From positions 124,001 through 188,000 of the forward strand of contig JAURPI010000017.1 in NCBI GenBank assembly GCA_030835385.1: a stretch of DNA of 64,000 bases, read 5' to 3'. A program made the translations under genes and the position numbers. Source of the DNA: Alphaproteobacteria bacterium. GTDB taxonomy: Bacteria > Pseudomonadota > Alphaproteobacteria > Rhodospirillales > Rhodospirillaceae. Positions 28,002 to 37,424 of the stretch are shown here, one piece after another. Every line of letters starts with the position of its first letter. Position 1 is the first letter of the stretch. The notes under the pieces were generated by a model that worked only from the letters and a program-made list of their open reading frames with translations, had not been told where the DNA came from and did not search any database.

Positions 28002-28249
28002 GACGCCCCTTTCCATGCCCCAACCGCTAGAGATTGGGATACGGGGCGGTCTAGTCTATCAATGCTGAACATACCAATCTCGGGCCCCACAGCTCTAAAA
28101 TTCTGAGAGATACCAGCTGTCGTTTCATCTGGTCCCAAGTAAAGCGCGCCGTCATCAACTTCCTCGGCTTTAAAGACAAGGTCCTCAAGAATACGGCGTG
28201 CAACACGACGGATAATCCGCGAGTCATCAACTATCAGGCAACGTTTCAT
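27974..28249 (-). pseudogene. Truncated CheY-like receiver domain
   Basis: Frame of 91 codons whose first 34 residues (MKRCLIVDDSRIIRRVARR...) are a textbook start of a single-domain receiver, with the acidic pair DD at 8-9. After VDDGA the match ends: no phosphoacceptor strand (normally LLDWNMPVMDG), no Thr strand and no KPF lysine appear in any of the three frames on that strand. The rest (GPDETTAGISQ onward) is unrelated and runs 28 bases into the end of the carbamoyltransferase gene. A receiver needs about 120 residues, so it cannot fold normally. It lies between the carbamoyltransferase and chpT and is probably what is left after a deletion. Confidence 0.6.
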
Positions 28250-28445
28250 TTAGGTGTCGGGTACAGTCCGCACGGCCACATTGACCAAAAAGCACCATCC
28301 CCTCCTAATTGCAAATTCAATGTTTTCGATCAGCCCATTAGAGGGTTAGCTGATCCCAATAAAGCGGTAGAAACAGACCCTAGCGCCTCGATACAATAAT
28401 TATTGAGCTTGGTGATATTGGGCGCAGCAACGACCAAAAACCGTT

Positions 28446-29105
28446 TTATGGCCAATTTACAGTGATTACGGCCCCTGCGGTGTCGCCATTTATGCTGATC
28501 TTCCCGCCAGACAGAGAGACCAGTCGGCGAGTTAAATGGGCCTGGATATTCTGAACATTCATCGCAACGTCATCAGGGTTGCCTATCGCTGCAGCAGTGT
28601 CCTCTCGTAATTTTGATGTGCGTCCTTCAACTGTTCGGTTGTTGGCAACCACTTCTAGCCCGTTCGAATTCGATTCAACGCTAATGGAAAGAGATTGGCA
28701 GCTAGGCACACACTCCAGACCAAGGAGTGCAATGTTGGACAACACCTGAACCCCGTCATCGGATAACTTATCACTCAGCAGCGCCAAGCTACCCTGCTGG
28801 GGCCAATCCAGCCTTGGCACACCCGACATAGCGGATGTCGCGATCAGATAATCTTCAAGTATGCTCTCTAGCTCGGCAAAATTGATCGCCCGCCCTCCTG
28901 ACCATCCAAACGCGACGCGGAGAAATTTCAGTTTGCGGCCTGCCGCCTCTGCACTTCCTGACAGAAGAGACATTGTCTCGTCATCAATCAATTCAGGGTC
29001 TGTACCCATAAGCTCCACCCCCGCGGAAATGGCGCCAACAGGTCCGGCCAGGTCATGACAAAGACGGGTGCACAGTAGCTGTGCGAGCTGCAGTTCGTTA
29101 AACAT
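28446..29105 (-). CDS. chpT: Histidine phosphotransferase ChpT-like
   Basis: Phosphotransfer protein of about 219 residues that passes phosphate from CckA to CtrA and CpdR. The start at 29105 (MFNELQLAQLL) is favoured over 29171, whose extra 22 residues look non-native. The H-box reads CTRLCHDLAGPVGAISAGVELM, with the phosphorylatable His near residue 15, followed by the second helix of the dimerisation hairpin (SLLSGSAEAAGRKLKFLRVAFGW). The C-terminal half is a degenerate ATPase-like domain without DxGxG, normal for ChpT. Its partner ctrA is in the same window. The DUF3553 gene is divergent, 112 bases away. Confidence 0.88.
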   Translation of the reverse strand: MFNELQLAQLLCTRLCHDLAGPVGAISAGVELMGTDPELIDDETMSLLSGSAEAAGRKLKFLRVAFGWSGGRAINFAELESILEDYLIATSAMSGVPRLDWPQQGSLALLSDKLSDDGVQVLSNIALLGLECVPSCQSLSISVESNSNGLEVVANNRTVEGRTSKLREDTAAAIGNPDDVAMNVQNIQAHLTRRLVSLSGGKISINGDTAGAVITVNWP

Positions 29106-29217
29106 TGAGAGTCTCGCCCCTCGCAAATTATTGGCCCAGCATACCAAGACTATGCATGGCCCCTCAAACATCTAAAGTGATGTATTGGCCTATCGTCGTT
29201 TAGGAGAAGTCTGACAC

Positions 29218-29406
29218 ATGGATCTAGAATTCGTCCCAGGGGCACTCGTCATAAACCCCAAAGAGGAAGACTGGGGACTTGGACAAGTTCAATCCGCAGT
29301 TGGCACCAAAGTAACAGTCAATTTTGAAAATATGGGGAAAATTGTCATAAATACAGCCGTTGTGCACCTAGATGTGATTACCCCAGAAGACTTGCCAGAG
29401 GGTTGA
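29218..29406 (+). CDS. DUF3553 protein
   Basis: Small protein of 62 residues with the DUF3553 pattern: FVPGALVINPKEEDWGLGQVQS followed by KVTVNFENMGK. The P-x-x-WGxGQV core resembles the domain found at the C-terminus of some UvrD/PcrA-type helicases and as a stand-alone protein in Alphaproteobacteria, often near chpT. Possibly a nucleic-acid or helicase accessory. AGGAGA lies about 11 bases upstream of the ATG. moaA begins about 100 bases downstream. Confidence 0.8.
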   Translation: MDLEFVPGALVINPKEEDWGLGQVQSAVGTKVTVNFENMGKIVINTAVVHLDVITPEDLPEG

Positions 29407-29512
29407 GACCTACGCCTAAGAACTCCATATATGTTAGACTAAGACATAGGCCAAATCTCAAATTAACGTCCCGCGATTAACAGAACCCCCTTCACCGTGA
29501 TACACCCGCGCC

Positions 29513-30502
29513 ATGATTGATCCATTTGGTAGAGACATAAATTACCTACGCTTCTCGGTCACCGACCGGTGTGACTTAAGGTGCGTCTATTGTATGGCCG
29601 AAGACATGAAATTTCTGCCAAAACGCGACCTCCTAACACTTGAGGAATTGGATCGACTTTGCAGCACTTTCGTTGAATTGGGTGTTCGCAAGTTGCGTTT
29701 GACAGGCGGTGAACCCCTGGTCCGCCGGAATGTTATGTCATTGATCGACTCCCTCGGACGTCACCTGAACTCTGGTGCGCTTGATGAACTAACCCTAACG
29801 ACCAACGGCACACGCTTAGCGGAATTTGCGGGCCGATTGGCCGACGCGGGCGTCCGTCGCATCAATGTCTCCCTGGACACGCTCGATGCAGATCGCTTTA
29901 GACAAATCACAAGATGGGGCGATCTTTCAAAGGTGCTGGCCGGTTTAGAGGCAGCAAGAAAAGCTGGGCTCTCTATAAAAATTAATACGGTCGTGATGCG
30001 CGACGTCAACGAACACGATATTGATCACATGGTGTCTTGGTGTGGCGACCAAGACTTTGACCTGACATTTATTGAAACCATGCCGATGGGTGACATCGAC
30101 GGTGATCGGACAGAACAATACATGCCGCTTAGTATGGTGCGCGCGAACCTACAAAAGAAATGGACGTTGAAGGAAACGGATTTCCAAACAGGGGGTCCAG
30201 CGCGGTACACCGAATGCCAAGAAACGGGAAAGCGGATCGGCTTTATTACCCCGATGACTCATAATTTTTGTGAGTCCTGTAATCGAGTAAGATTGACGTG
30301 CACCGGTACTCTATACATGTGCCTTGGGCAAGATGATGCGGCAGACCTAAGAACGCCTCTGCGCCAAAGCGAGAGCAATGAGCCGCTCATCGCAGCGATT
30401 CACGAGTCCATCACGCGCAAACCTAAAGGACATGATTTCTTCATCGACCGCCGCAATAACCGACCGGCGGTAACCCGGCATATGAGTGTAACAGGCGGGT
30501 AG
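29513..30502 (+). CDS. moaA: GTP 3',8-cyclase MoaA
   Basis: Radical SAM enzyme for the first step of molybdenum cofactor synthesis, converting GTP to 3',8-cyclo-GTP. The 329-residue protein has the radical SAM cluster C20, C24, C27 (CDLRCVYC), LTGGEPLVR for SAM binding, and the second [4Fe-4S] cluster in [18 protein letters not shown]. The C-terminal GG that inserts into the active site is present (SVTGG). No other moa/moe genes are in the window, so the cofactor genes are dispersed. The sequence is intact, which implies that the organism uses molybdoenzymes. Confidence 0.96.
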   Translation: MIDPFGRDINYLRFSVTDRCDLRCVYCMAEDMKFLPKRDLLTLEELDRLCSTFVELGVRKLRLTGGEPLVRRNVMSLIDSLGRHLNSGALDELTLTTNGTRLAEFAGRLADAGVRRINVSLDTLDADRFRQITRWGDLSKVLAGLEAARKAGLSIKINTVVMRDVNEHDIDHMVSWCGDQDFDLTFIETMPMGDIDGDRTEQYMPLSMVRANLQKKWTLKETDFQTGGPARYTECQETGKRIGFITPMTHNFCESCNRVRLTCTGTLYMCLGQDDAADLRTPLRQSESNEPLIAAIHESITRKPKGHDFFIDRRNNRPAVTRHMSVTGG

Positions 30503-30576
30503 GCTACTCTCTCTTCCACCTATATACTCCACTTCGTCCAACACCCTTTGATCCTTAATCGATACCTGGTGCGACT

Positions 30577-31344
30577 ATGAGCGAACCCAGCGTTGCCTTT
30601 GTGGCAACTGACAGCAAACCAGCACAGGATGCTTTGGCCAGCCTGCGCAAACGCTACGGTCAAGTCAGCCCTGAGGATGCCGATATAATCGTCGCCCTAG
30701 GCGGCGACGGCTACATGCTTGAAACTCTGCATACCTTCCTCCAGCTGTCCAAACCCGTGTTTGGGATGCATCGTGGAAGCGTCGGCTTCCTCATGAACGA
30801 CTATGAGGAGAACGATCTTCCAGCCCGTCTCGCCAAGGCGGATTCTGTCCAACTGAACCCACTTAAGATGACAACCGTAGATTCAGACGGCAACGAGTCC
30901 AAAGCACTTGCTATCAATGAAGTTTCGATGCTTCGCGAATCTCGGCAAGCGGCGAAGTTACGCGTATCCGTCAATGGCCGATGCCGCATGGAAGAGTTGG
31001 TTTGCGATGGAGCCCTTGTTTGTACGCCTGCTGGGAGCACAGCGTACAACCTCTCTATTCACGGACCAGTCCTTCCCCTCGGCGCCAACCTTCTAGCTGT
31101 TACTCCAATCAGCGCCTTTCGTCCCCGACGCTGGCGCGGCGCCATCATTCCCGACAATGCTATTATTAAGTTTGAAATTCTGGACTCAGACAAACGCCCT
31201 GTTAGCGCCGTGGCGGATAGGGCAGAGGTTAGGCATGTCACGGAAGTTACCGTGGTAGAGGACCGAAGCATGTCCATCACATTGCTGTTCGACCCTGAAC
31301 ATAATCTCGAAGAACGAATACTGGCAGAGCAATTTGCGCCGTGA
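30577..31344 (+). CDS. nadK: NAD kinase
   Basis: Cytoplasmic kinase of 255 residues that phosphorylates NAD to NADP. The catalytic GGDG motif is in [15 protein letters not shown] near residue 47; the NE motif is in AINEVSMLR and [16 protein letters not shown] carries the conserved NAD-binding stretch. Length is normal for the short alphaproteobacterial form. Its stop overlaps the GTG start of the AbrB-type permease by four bases (GTGA), so the two are translationally coupled. Confidence 0.95.
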   Translation: MSEPSVAFVATDSKPAQDALASLRKRYGQVSPEDADIIVALGGDGYMLETLHTFLQLSKPVFGMHRGSVGFLMNDYEENDLPARLAKADSVQLNPLKMTTVDSDGNESKALAINEVSMLRESRQAAKLRVSVNGRCRMEELVCDGALVCTPAGSTAYNLSIHGPVLPLGANLLAVTPISAFRPRRWRGAIIPDNAIIKFEILDSDKRPVSAVADRAEVRHVTEVTVVEDRSMSITLLFDPEHNLEERILAEQFAP

Positions 31345-32447
31345 CGGATAAGGTCGTCGCAACCCCCCTTTCTCTACAGCCTCCGGCAAGCCTCCGTAAC
31401 ATCGCCACCGCACTCATTCTTGGTGTCGCAGGAGGAGCGCTCTTCGATTGGCTATCCCTTCCTCTCCCTTGGATGCTCGGGGCCATGGCCGCCACCTCCA
31501 TCGCCGCAATCGGTGGCGTATCCCTAGCCATGTCACGCCATCTCAGACACCTGATGATTGCGGTAATTGGCGTCTTGTTGGGAAGCGCCTTCACACCCGA
31601 ACTCGCGGGTCAAATTGTTCGCTGGACAGCGAGTTTAACGATACTCGCAATATTTCTAATTCTATTGGCTGTTTTGGTCCCTTGGTTCTTACGACATGTC
31701 GGTTATGACCGAGCCACGGCATTTTTCTCTGCTCTTCCAGCAGGTTTAACTGAAATGACCGCCGTAGGTTCTGACAATGGTGGCAATCCTCAAACGATTG
31801 CACTAACTCACACCGTTCGTGTTCTCATAGTTGCCTTTGCCATTCCTTTTCTGCTGGTCGTATTGGCCGGATATGAACGACCAGCCTCTGACGAACGAAT
31901 GGCTTTAGTCGCGATCTCCAACATGGACCTTGGTCTGCTCGCGGCATGTTGTTTTATTGGTCTGTGGCTCGGCCTTAAATTCAATTTTCCTGCCGGTGCG
32001 TTAGCGGGACCGCTGGCACTCAGCGCATTGGTTCATGTGACCGGGCTCACCGAGTCGTCCCCACCGGATATGCTCGTTTCAACCGCTCAAGTCGTGTTGG
32101 GCACCTCGGTCGGCGTCCGTTTTGCTGGCCTAACCCTCGCCAAGACCGGACGGACAATCCTGCTGGCGGCGGCGGTCACCGCTGGGATGCTCATTCTAAG
32201 TGGAATGGGAGCTCTGCTGCTTGGACCTGCCATTGGCGTTAACCCTTTAGCTCTCCTCCTGGCCTTAGCGCCCGGGGGCGTTACCGAAATGAGCCTCATC
32301 GCACTCGCCCTGGATCAAGACATCGCTTTCGTCACAACACACCATGTTGTGCGAATTGCATTGATTGTCATGATTGGACCTGCCGTTTTCGCCGCTTTGG
32401 AACGAATACGAACAGGGTCACCACCTACCACCGAAACCCGGGAATAA
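31341..32447 (+). CDS. AbrB/AidA-type membrane protein
   Basis: Integral membrane protein of 368 residues with about ten hydrophobic segments. It has the internal repeat of the transporter-like AbrB family: two similar halves each containing a PGG.TEM motif ([19 protein letters not shown] and [21 protein letters not shown]). The GTG start overlaps the stop of nadK. The family is implicated in regulation of ammonia monooxygenase or in efflux, but the substrate is unknown. Its end overlaps the convergent HAD gene by 23 bases. Confidence 0.85.
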   Translation: MTDKVVATPLSLQPPASLRNIATALILGVAGGALFDWLSLPLPWMLGAMAATSIAAIGGVSLAMSRHLRHLMIAVIGVLLGSAFTPELAGQIVRWTASLTILAIFLILLAVLVPWFLRHVGYDRATAFFSALPAGLTEMTAVGSDNGGNPQTIALTHTVRVLIVAFAIPFLLVVLAGYERPASDERMALVAISNMDLGLLAACCFIGLWLGLKFNFPAGALAGPLALSALVHVTGLTESSPPDMLVSTAQVVLGTSVGVRFAGLTLAKTGRTILLAAAVTAGMLILSGMGALLLGPAIGVNPLALLLALAPGGVTEMSLIALALDQDIAFVTTHHVVRIALIVMIGPAVFAALERIRTGSPPTTETRE

Positions 32448-33291
32448 TAGCCCAAGGACCCCGGCCATATTCTTTGGCCAGCGCAGCCGCCCGCTTCGGA
32501 TCTGCATCCTGCCCGTAAGACACGCCTAAAGCTTCCGCATGAATACCGCCAGTGCACCAAATGGCTTTGAGACCCGACTCATTTGCGCCGGCCACATCGG
32601 TCTCCAACGCATCACCAATGACCGCGATCCGGCTATGATCCTCAATGCCCAACCGAGCGGCGGCGAGATGATATACTGCGGGATCTGGTTTTCCACGATA
32701 GACAGCTTGGCCGCCTAGCGTTTCGTAGCGTCGCGCTATAGCTCCGGCGCAAACAACGCGACGCCCCTCGCGCATAACAACTTCATCTGGATTGGCACAG
32801 ACCATGGGAAGATCGCGAGCTCTGGCTTGGACAAGAATCTGCTCATAGGTGTCAACGCTATGATCCAGCTCTACCGGACCAGTGTTTAGAACAAAGTCAG
32901 CCGCACCGATATCTTGAATACGTTGAATACCAGTTTCTTCGAGAACACTGACATCCCGTTCTGGACCGATGTGATATGCGCTTTGCCCTAGTCCAGCAAA
33001 AAATGAATCCGCACGCGATGACAACTCCTGCCACGTCGCTTCACCAGAGGAAAATACATCGCCATATAAGTCAGGCGCGATCCCCATCGCAGTCATTCCA
33101 TCAACGAGCAATCGGCTCCGGCGAGGCGCATTGGATAATAAAATCGTCTTCGTGCCGTCAATTGCGAGAGATTTAAACGTATCCACCACACCCGGATACG
33201 CGGTGACCCCGTCATGAATCAGGCCCCATAGATCGAGAATAAAACCATCAAACTCGTCTGTTATTTCGGATAGGCCCTGAAGCACTTTCAC
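32425..33291 (-). CDS. TIGR01459-type HAD hydrolase
   Basis: HAD-superfamily phosphatase of 288 residues of the NagD-like class IIA, subfamily TIGR01459. Motif I is FILDLWGLIHDG near residue 16 (first Asp nucleophile; the second Asp of DxD is replaced by Trp-Gly), motif II is LLSNAPRRS, and motif III/IV is YRGKPDPAVY with VIGDALETDV. The GTG start overlaps the last base of the pyrD stop, so it is coupled with pyrD. Substrate unknown; other members act on sugar or nucleotide phosphates. Confidence 0.88.
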   Translation of the reverse strand: MKVLQGLSEITDEFDGFILDLWGLIHDGVTAYPGVVDTFKSLAIDGTKTILLSNAPRRSRLLVDGMTAMGIAPDLYGDVFSSGEATWQELSSRADSFFAGLGQSAYHIGPERDVSVLEETGIQRIQDIGAADFVLNTGPVELDHSVDTYEQILVQARARDLPMVCANPDEVVMREGRRVVCAGAIARRYETLGGQAVYRGKPDPAVYHLAAARLGIEDHSRIAVIGDALETDVAGANESGLKAIWCTGGIHAEALGVSYGQDADPKRAAALAKEYGRGPWAIIPGFRW

Positions 33292-34373
33292 TAGGATTCT
33301 CCAGCCCGGTGCTCAGCGCCAACGGCTTCCGCAACAGTTGCGAACCCGTCGGCGCCCAGCAACCGCTTTAGATCTGCTTTGATTTCGCCGATAAGTGCTG
33401 GTCCCTCAAACACAAGCGCGGAGTACAATTGCACAAGGCTCGCGCCAGCCTTTATTTTCTCATACGCATTTGCGGCCGACGAGACACCGCCCACTCCGAC
33501 AAGCGGAATCTTACCCGACGTACGCATGTAGACATCCCTTAAAAGCGAAGTGGACGGCTCAAACAACGGCTGACCACTTAACCCTCCAACCTCCCCCCCC
33601 TGTGGAGACTGCAACGTACGAGGCCGAGCCACTGTTGTATTGGACACAACCAGACCGTCGAACCCTTCCCTAACGGCCAACTGACATATGTCTGCAACAT
33701 CAGTGGCGTCCAGGTCAGGCGATATCTTCACCAATATTGTGGGGTGCCTAGTATCAATGGCCGTTTCAGACGCTTCGCGCACAGCGTTCACAATTGCCAT
33801 CAGCTTGCTTGGATCCTGCAAAGCTCGCAAACCGGGTGTGTTGGGCGATGACACATTGATCGTCAAAATCTCGGCGTAAGGCGCTAATACCTGCGCGAGA
33901 GCACCGTAGTCCGATGGCGGATCAGTGGCATCTTTGTTTAAACCCAAATTCACAGCTAGCGGCCCTGGTAATGGCGTACCGCGCTGTCGTGATAAATTCT
34001 GCGCAACGACGTTCGACCCTTCACTATTGAGCCCCATCCGATTGATAACGGCACGATCACGCGTTAATCGAAACAAACGGGGCTTTGGATTGCCAGATTG
34101 AGCGTGAAGCGTCACACCACCAATTTCGACGAAACCGAATCCAACACGATATAATGCAGCTGTCGCCTGGGCGTGCTTATCAAAGCCAGCTGCAAGACCT
34201 ATAGGATTTGAAAAGGCCCGGCCCCAAACAGTTGTTTCCAACCCCCCTTCTTCACCCGCAAAGGGCAAACACCATCCAGGCGCCGCTCGAAGCGCCGAAA
34301 GTGCTAGCCCATGGGCCCGCTCAGCGTCCAATTGCCACAAAACTGGCTTGAACCATTGGTAAAAATCAGGCAT
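33291..34373 (-). CDS. pyrD: Dihydroorotate dehydrogenase (quinone), class 2
   Basis: Membrane-associated FMN enzyme of 360 residues for the fourth step of pyrimidine synthesis, reducing quinone. The class 2 N-terminal helices (FYQWFKPVLWQLDAERAHGLAL) precede the barrel; NPIGLAAGFDK, NLGLNKDA, NVSSPNTPGLR (with the catalytic serine), VKISPDL and VGVGGVSSAANAYEKI follow in order. The sequence looks intact. The downstream HAD gene overlaps by one base. Upstream 34374-34536 separates it from the divergent MarR gene. Confidence 0.96.
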   Translation of the reverse strand: MPDFYQWFKPVLWQLDAERAHGLALSALRAAPGWCLPFAGEEGGLETTVWGRAFSNPIGLAAGFDKHAQATAALYRVGFGFVEIGGVTLHAQSGNPKPRLFRLTRDRAVINRMGLNSEGSNVVAQNLSRQRGTPLPGPLAVNLGLNKDATDPPSDYGALAQVLAPYAEILTINVSSPNTPGLRALQDPSKLMAIVNAVREASETAIDTRHPTILVKISPDLDATDVADICQLAVREGFDGLVVSNTTVARPRTLQSPQGGEVGGLSGQPLFEPSTSLLRDVYMRTSGKIPLVGVGGVSSAANAYEKIKAGASLVQLYSALVFEGPALIGEIKADLKRLLGADGFATVAEAVGAEHRAGES

Positions 34374-34536
34374 CGCCGCCTAACCACTCTTCAACCTTAG
34401 ATGATAAGGCTTGGTCATTGGAAAACCGCATAGGTCGTGATTGAATAAGTAATAGAAAAAACATAGGCTTTCTGTTCATTTGAATACTGGCTTATGGTTA
34501 TAGTTGCCACGTTCCCTGGGGGTTTAGCAAAGCGTT

Positions 34537-34971
34537 TTGTCTACTGTGCGTCCTGATCCAAAATTGTCATCCCGCGGCCTCGCCCGCCTAATCGAGCGGG
34601 TTGGGAAGGCATGCTACAACTTGGGATACACCACGGGCCTAAATCCAGCCCAGTGGGCGGCCTTACGCTACTTTAAAGACACCACCACAGACCGGCGGAC
34701 GGTTACAGGATTTGCCAATTTCCAAGGCACAACCAAGGGCACAGCGTCACAGACCGTGGCCGCGCTGGTGCGTAAAGGCTATCTAGAACGCGTTGCAGAC
34801 CAGAATGACCGCCGCGTCCACCGGTTAATTCTGACAGAACTGGGCGAAGAGCTGCTCGTGAAGGATCCGCTGCAGGCTCTTGCAGAGGCTGTGGATCAAC
34901 TTGAAGAGCAAGACCGTTGGGCCCTAGCCGAAAATATGGAAAAGGTTCTCCGGGAACTGATCCGGGCCTAG
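34537..34971 (+). CDS. MarR-family transcriptional regulator
   Basis: Winged-helix regulator of 144 residues. LTTGLNPAQWAALRYF is the helix H2 region, GTTKGTASQTVAALVRKGYLERVADQNDRRVHRLILT is the recognition helix and wing with the DxR signature. Start is TTG at 34537; GTG at 34546 is an alternative. It is a single-gene unit facing away from pyrD, with nothing adjacent that clearly identifies a target. Confidence 0.88.
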   Translation: MSTVRPDPKLSSRGLARLIERVGKACYNLGYTTGLNPAQWAALRYFKDTTTDRRTVTGFANFQGTTKGTASQTVAALVRKGYLERVADQNDRRVHRLILTELGEELLVKDPLQALAEAVDQLEEQDRWALAENMEKVLRELIRA

Positions 34972-35319
34972 CCTAGCCACCGATAGAGTCGAAAAGCCCG
35001 ATTAAACACTCTCACCTGCGACCTTCATAACTAGAATTGATGCTTTTTCCTCAGACATTGCAGGCCCCCCTGCCATTCCCGAACGACACTAAAACATTGT
35101 TCAGGCCCCTATGACCGCCCCTAGAGTCATAGTCGATTCTGGATATTCGAACAATCCAACCGGTATGGTTGCAGCGTGATAGCGACAACAATACTTTTTG
35201 ATGTATCTCTATTGACCTACAGCTACGATGAGAACCAGTGCTATGATGGACTGATCCGGCGTGGAACCAAGACTCTTTACACCGATACAAAGTGATTTCA
35301 CGCCACCTAGGAGTAAATA
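34972..35319 (+). other. Intergenic region before the radical SAM gene
   Basis: About 350 bases with no convincing gene. A 79-codon minus-strand frame (35051-35290) has no domain, ribosome site or conserved feature and is rejected. The promoter for the radical SAM gene should lie here. I looked for an Fnr-type palindrome (TTGAT-N4-ATCAA) because a Crp/Fnr gene is nearby and did not find a clear one. AGGAG precedes the ATG at 35320. Confidence 0.45.
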
Positions 35320-36258
35320 ATGACCGCTGCCACCGCGCTGGTTCAAAACAAGTTCCAGGACCCTTTGGTTACTGCAGATGGCAAGATACGCGCGACCGTC
35401 TCTCTTATTTCATTGGACACCCTCTGGATTAACACGGGCACTCTTTGCAACCTGACATGCAAGAACTGTTATATCGAATCTTCACCGAAGAATGACAATC
35501 TGGTCTACATCACCGCTGAAGAAGTCGCCAACTATCTGGACGAGATTCAAAATAATAACCTAGGAACAACTGAAATCGGATTCACTGGGGGCGAACCCTT
35601 TATGAATCCTGATTTGTTACTCATGCTTGACGATGCCTTGAGTCGTGGATTCAAAGTCATGGTCCTGACTAATGCTATGAAACCTATGCTCAAGAAAGCG
35701 TGCGACCTTGAACAGATTGGCGAACGTTTCCGCGATCAAATCACCATCCGCGTTTCTCTAGATCATTACACTAAAGAAGGACATGAATCCGAACGCGGCG
35801 AACGGAGTTGGGACTCAGCTTTAAGCGGCCTGTCATGGCTCAATGATCGAAACTTTAACATCAATATCGCGGGGCGCACATTCATAGACGAAGAAGAGGC
35901 CACAGCGCGCTCGGGTTATGAAAAACTTTTTACCGACCTTAGTCTGTCGATAGATGCACATGACCCTACTGAATTGGTGTTATTTCCTGAAATGGTCGCG
36001 AGCTTGGATATCCCCGAAATAACCAATGAGTGCTGGAGCATTCTTGATGTCCATCCGGACTCTGTTATGTGTGCAACATCTCGAATGGTTGTTAAGCGCA
36101 AGGGTGCGCCTGCGCCTGCTGTGATTGCCTGCACACTTCTGCCATATGAAGATGAGTTTGAGATGGGCTCAACTTTGGCAAGCTCTGCAAGAGATGTGTC
36201 TCTGTGTCATCCACATTGCGCTCGGTTCTGCGTTCTCGGAGGAGCGACATGTTCATAG
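35320..36258 (+). CDS. Radical SAM protein with C-terminal cysteine cluster
   Basis: Radical SAM enzyme of 312 residues. The [4Fe-4S] ligands are C43, C47 and C50 (CNLTCKNC), IGFTGGEPFMNPDL binds SAM, and ITIRVSLDH lies in the barrel. The last 20 residues carry four more cysteines (LCHPHCARFCVLGGATC), probably binding an auxiliary cluster; earlier cysteines (CWSI, CATS, ACTLL) may contribute. Such enzymes modify peptides or small molecules. It is followed by a Crp/Fnr regulator starting about 10 bases later, a small secreted protein and an SDR, so the cluster could be a regulated modification pathway. Substrate unknown. Confidence 0.85.
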   Translation: MTAATALVQNKFQDPLVTADGKIRATVSLISLDTLWINTGTLCNLTCKNCYIESSPKNDNLVYITAEEVANYLDEIQNNNLGTTEIGFTGGEPFMNPDLLLMLDDALSRGFKVMVLTNAMKPMLKKACDLEQIGERFRDQITIRVSLDHYTKEGHESERGERSWDSALSGLSWLNDRNFNINIAGRTFIDEEEATARSGYEKLFTDLSLSIDAHDPTELVLFPEMVASLDIPEITNECWSILDVHPDSVMCATSRMVVKRKGAPAPAVIACTLLPYEDEFEMGSTLASSARDVSLCHPHCARFCVLGGATCS

Positions 36259-36268
36259 TTCTAATATC

Positions 36269-36949
36269 GTGACAACACCCATATCTCCCTCAGCGTTACA
36301 CCCCTTGTTTATGGCGCCGCCCGTATTGCTCGACTTGGTTCAGCAGGGAGAAACCATTTCGTTGAACGCTCACGAAACCCTGTTCAGCGAAGGTGACCCT
36401 GTGCAACACCTGTATTGTGTTGCGGAGGGCACCATGGTGCTCAGCCGATATAGTGTTTCTGGAGAACGCCAGATTATGGCTTTTCTCTTTCCGGGTGATT
36501 TCCTAGGTATCACGTTCGAAAAAACGTTCATCTTAGGTTCCGAAACCCTCACCAAGTGCACCCTTCTTCGACTTGATCATTCAGTCTTAGGTGAAGTTGC
36601 CGCTAACGACCCTGATGTATGGCAGGCCATGAGTGAAGTGACATGGCGTTTTCTACGCGGCTCAATGGAGCTCACATTCACAATTGGCCGCAAGAGTGCG
36701 GTGAGCAGGATCGCATCTTTCCTTTTGTATCTATCTTTTCGACAAGGCGGTTTTTCATCTCCGGCGGCTGATATCAGCTTGCCGATGGGACGCCAGGATA
36801 TCGGTGATTTTCTTGGTCTTACAATCGAAACAGTGAGCCGCTGTTTCACTAAGCTTAAAGAAACGGGGTGCATCGCCCTTCCAAGCACCGACCGCGTAGA
36901 ACTTATAAATGTCGACGCGTTGCGAGCCGCCGCGGATGTGGTGGATTAA
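36269..36949 (+). CDS. Crp/Fnr-family transcriptional regulator
   Basis: Regulator of about 226 residues. GTG at 36269, 10 bases after the radical SAM stop, is the preferred start; an ATG at 36311 is also possible, while the far-upstream ATG at 36125 would overlap the radical SAM gene by 130 bases. The N-terminal cyclic-nucleotide-like jelly roll (ETLFSEGDPVQHLYCVAEGTMVLSRYS...FLFPGDFLG) is followed by the dimer helix and an Fnr-type helix-turn-helix (MGRQDIGDFLGLTIETVSRCFTKLKE). The N-terminal cysteine cluster of true Fnr is missing. Probably regulates the adjacent radical SAM operon, by inference. Confidence 0.88.
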   Translation: MTTPISPSALHPLFMAPPVLLDLVQQGETISLNAHETLFSEGDPVQHLYCVAEGTMVLSRYSVSGERQIMAFLFPGDFLGITFEKTFILGSETLTKCTLLRLDHSVLGEVAANDPDVWQAMSEVTWRFLRGSMELTFTIGRKSAVSRIASFLLYLSFRQGGFSSPAADISLPMGRQDIGDFLGLTIETVSRCFTKLKETGCIALPSTDRVELINVDALRAAADVVD

Positions 36950-36998
36950 AAATCAACCTAGCGCTTCGACCAATGATACCAACGTCAGGAGCACCGTC

Positions 36999-37397
36999 AT
37001 GAAATACATAAACTGTTTTCTGTCGGCCGCACTATTCAGCGTCTTAGCTCCAAACATCACGGTCGCAGATTACGCAGCGATAGACATAGAAGTTGGAGAG
37101 GAATCACAAATTCAGGAATTTGCCGCGCTCTTAGGCGACGGTATTATTGGCAATTGGGCAGGCGTTGGCTGCGCGCCTGGCGAAATCTATTTTAATGCCG
37201 ATGGCTCAGCCAAGGTAACCTTCGGACGAGGAGAAGTTAATGGCACCTGGGCCTTAAAAGGCAATGCGGTTTGCACATCCTGGGCCACCTTGCGGGATGG
37301 TAGAGAGAGTTGTGCCGTGTACCATCACCTTGACGGCAATAATTTCCAATCCTTCCAAATGATGGGCAGAGTCGAAGGATTCACGACGTTCAACTAA
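36999..37397 (+). CDS. Small secreted protein, unknown function
   Basis: Exported protein of 132 residues. ATG at 36999 has AGGAG eight bases upstream and opens a signal peptide (MKYINCFLSAALFSVLAPNITVA). The mature protein contains IGNWAGVGCAPGE, FNADGSAKVTFGRGEVNGTWAL, and four cysteines, a beta-rich layout seen in small lipocalin-like or avidin-like proteins. I do not recognise the family. It lies between the Crp/Fnr regulator and an SDR. Possible substrate or product-binding protein of the radical SAM cluster; this is inference only. Confidence 0.65.
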   Translation: MKYINCFLSAALFSVLAPNITVADYAAIDIEVGEESQIQEFAALLGDGIIGNWAGVGCAPGEIYFNADGSAKVTFGRGEVNGTWALKGNAVCTSWATLRDGRESCAVYHHLDGNNFQSFQMMGRVEGFTTFN

Positions 37398-37424
37398 TTT
37401 AAGTGAAATAGAAGGCTGGAAAAT

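Noticed and set aside
36125-36268. Upstream in-frame ATG extending the Crp/Fnr gene by 48 codons
   Set aside because: It lies inside the radical SAM gene's cysteine-rich 3' end and the extra residues have no family likeness; GTG 36269 fits better.
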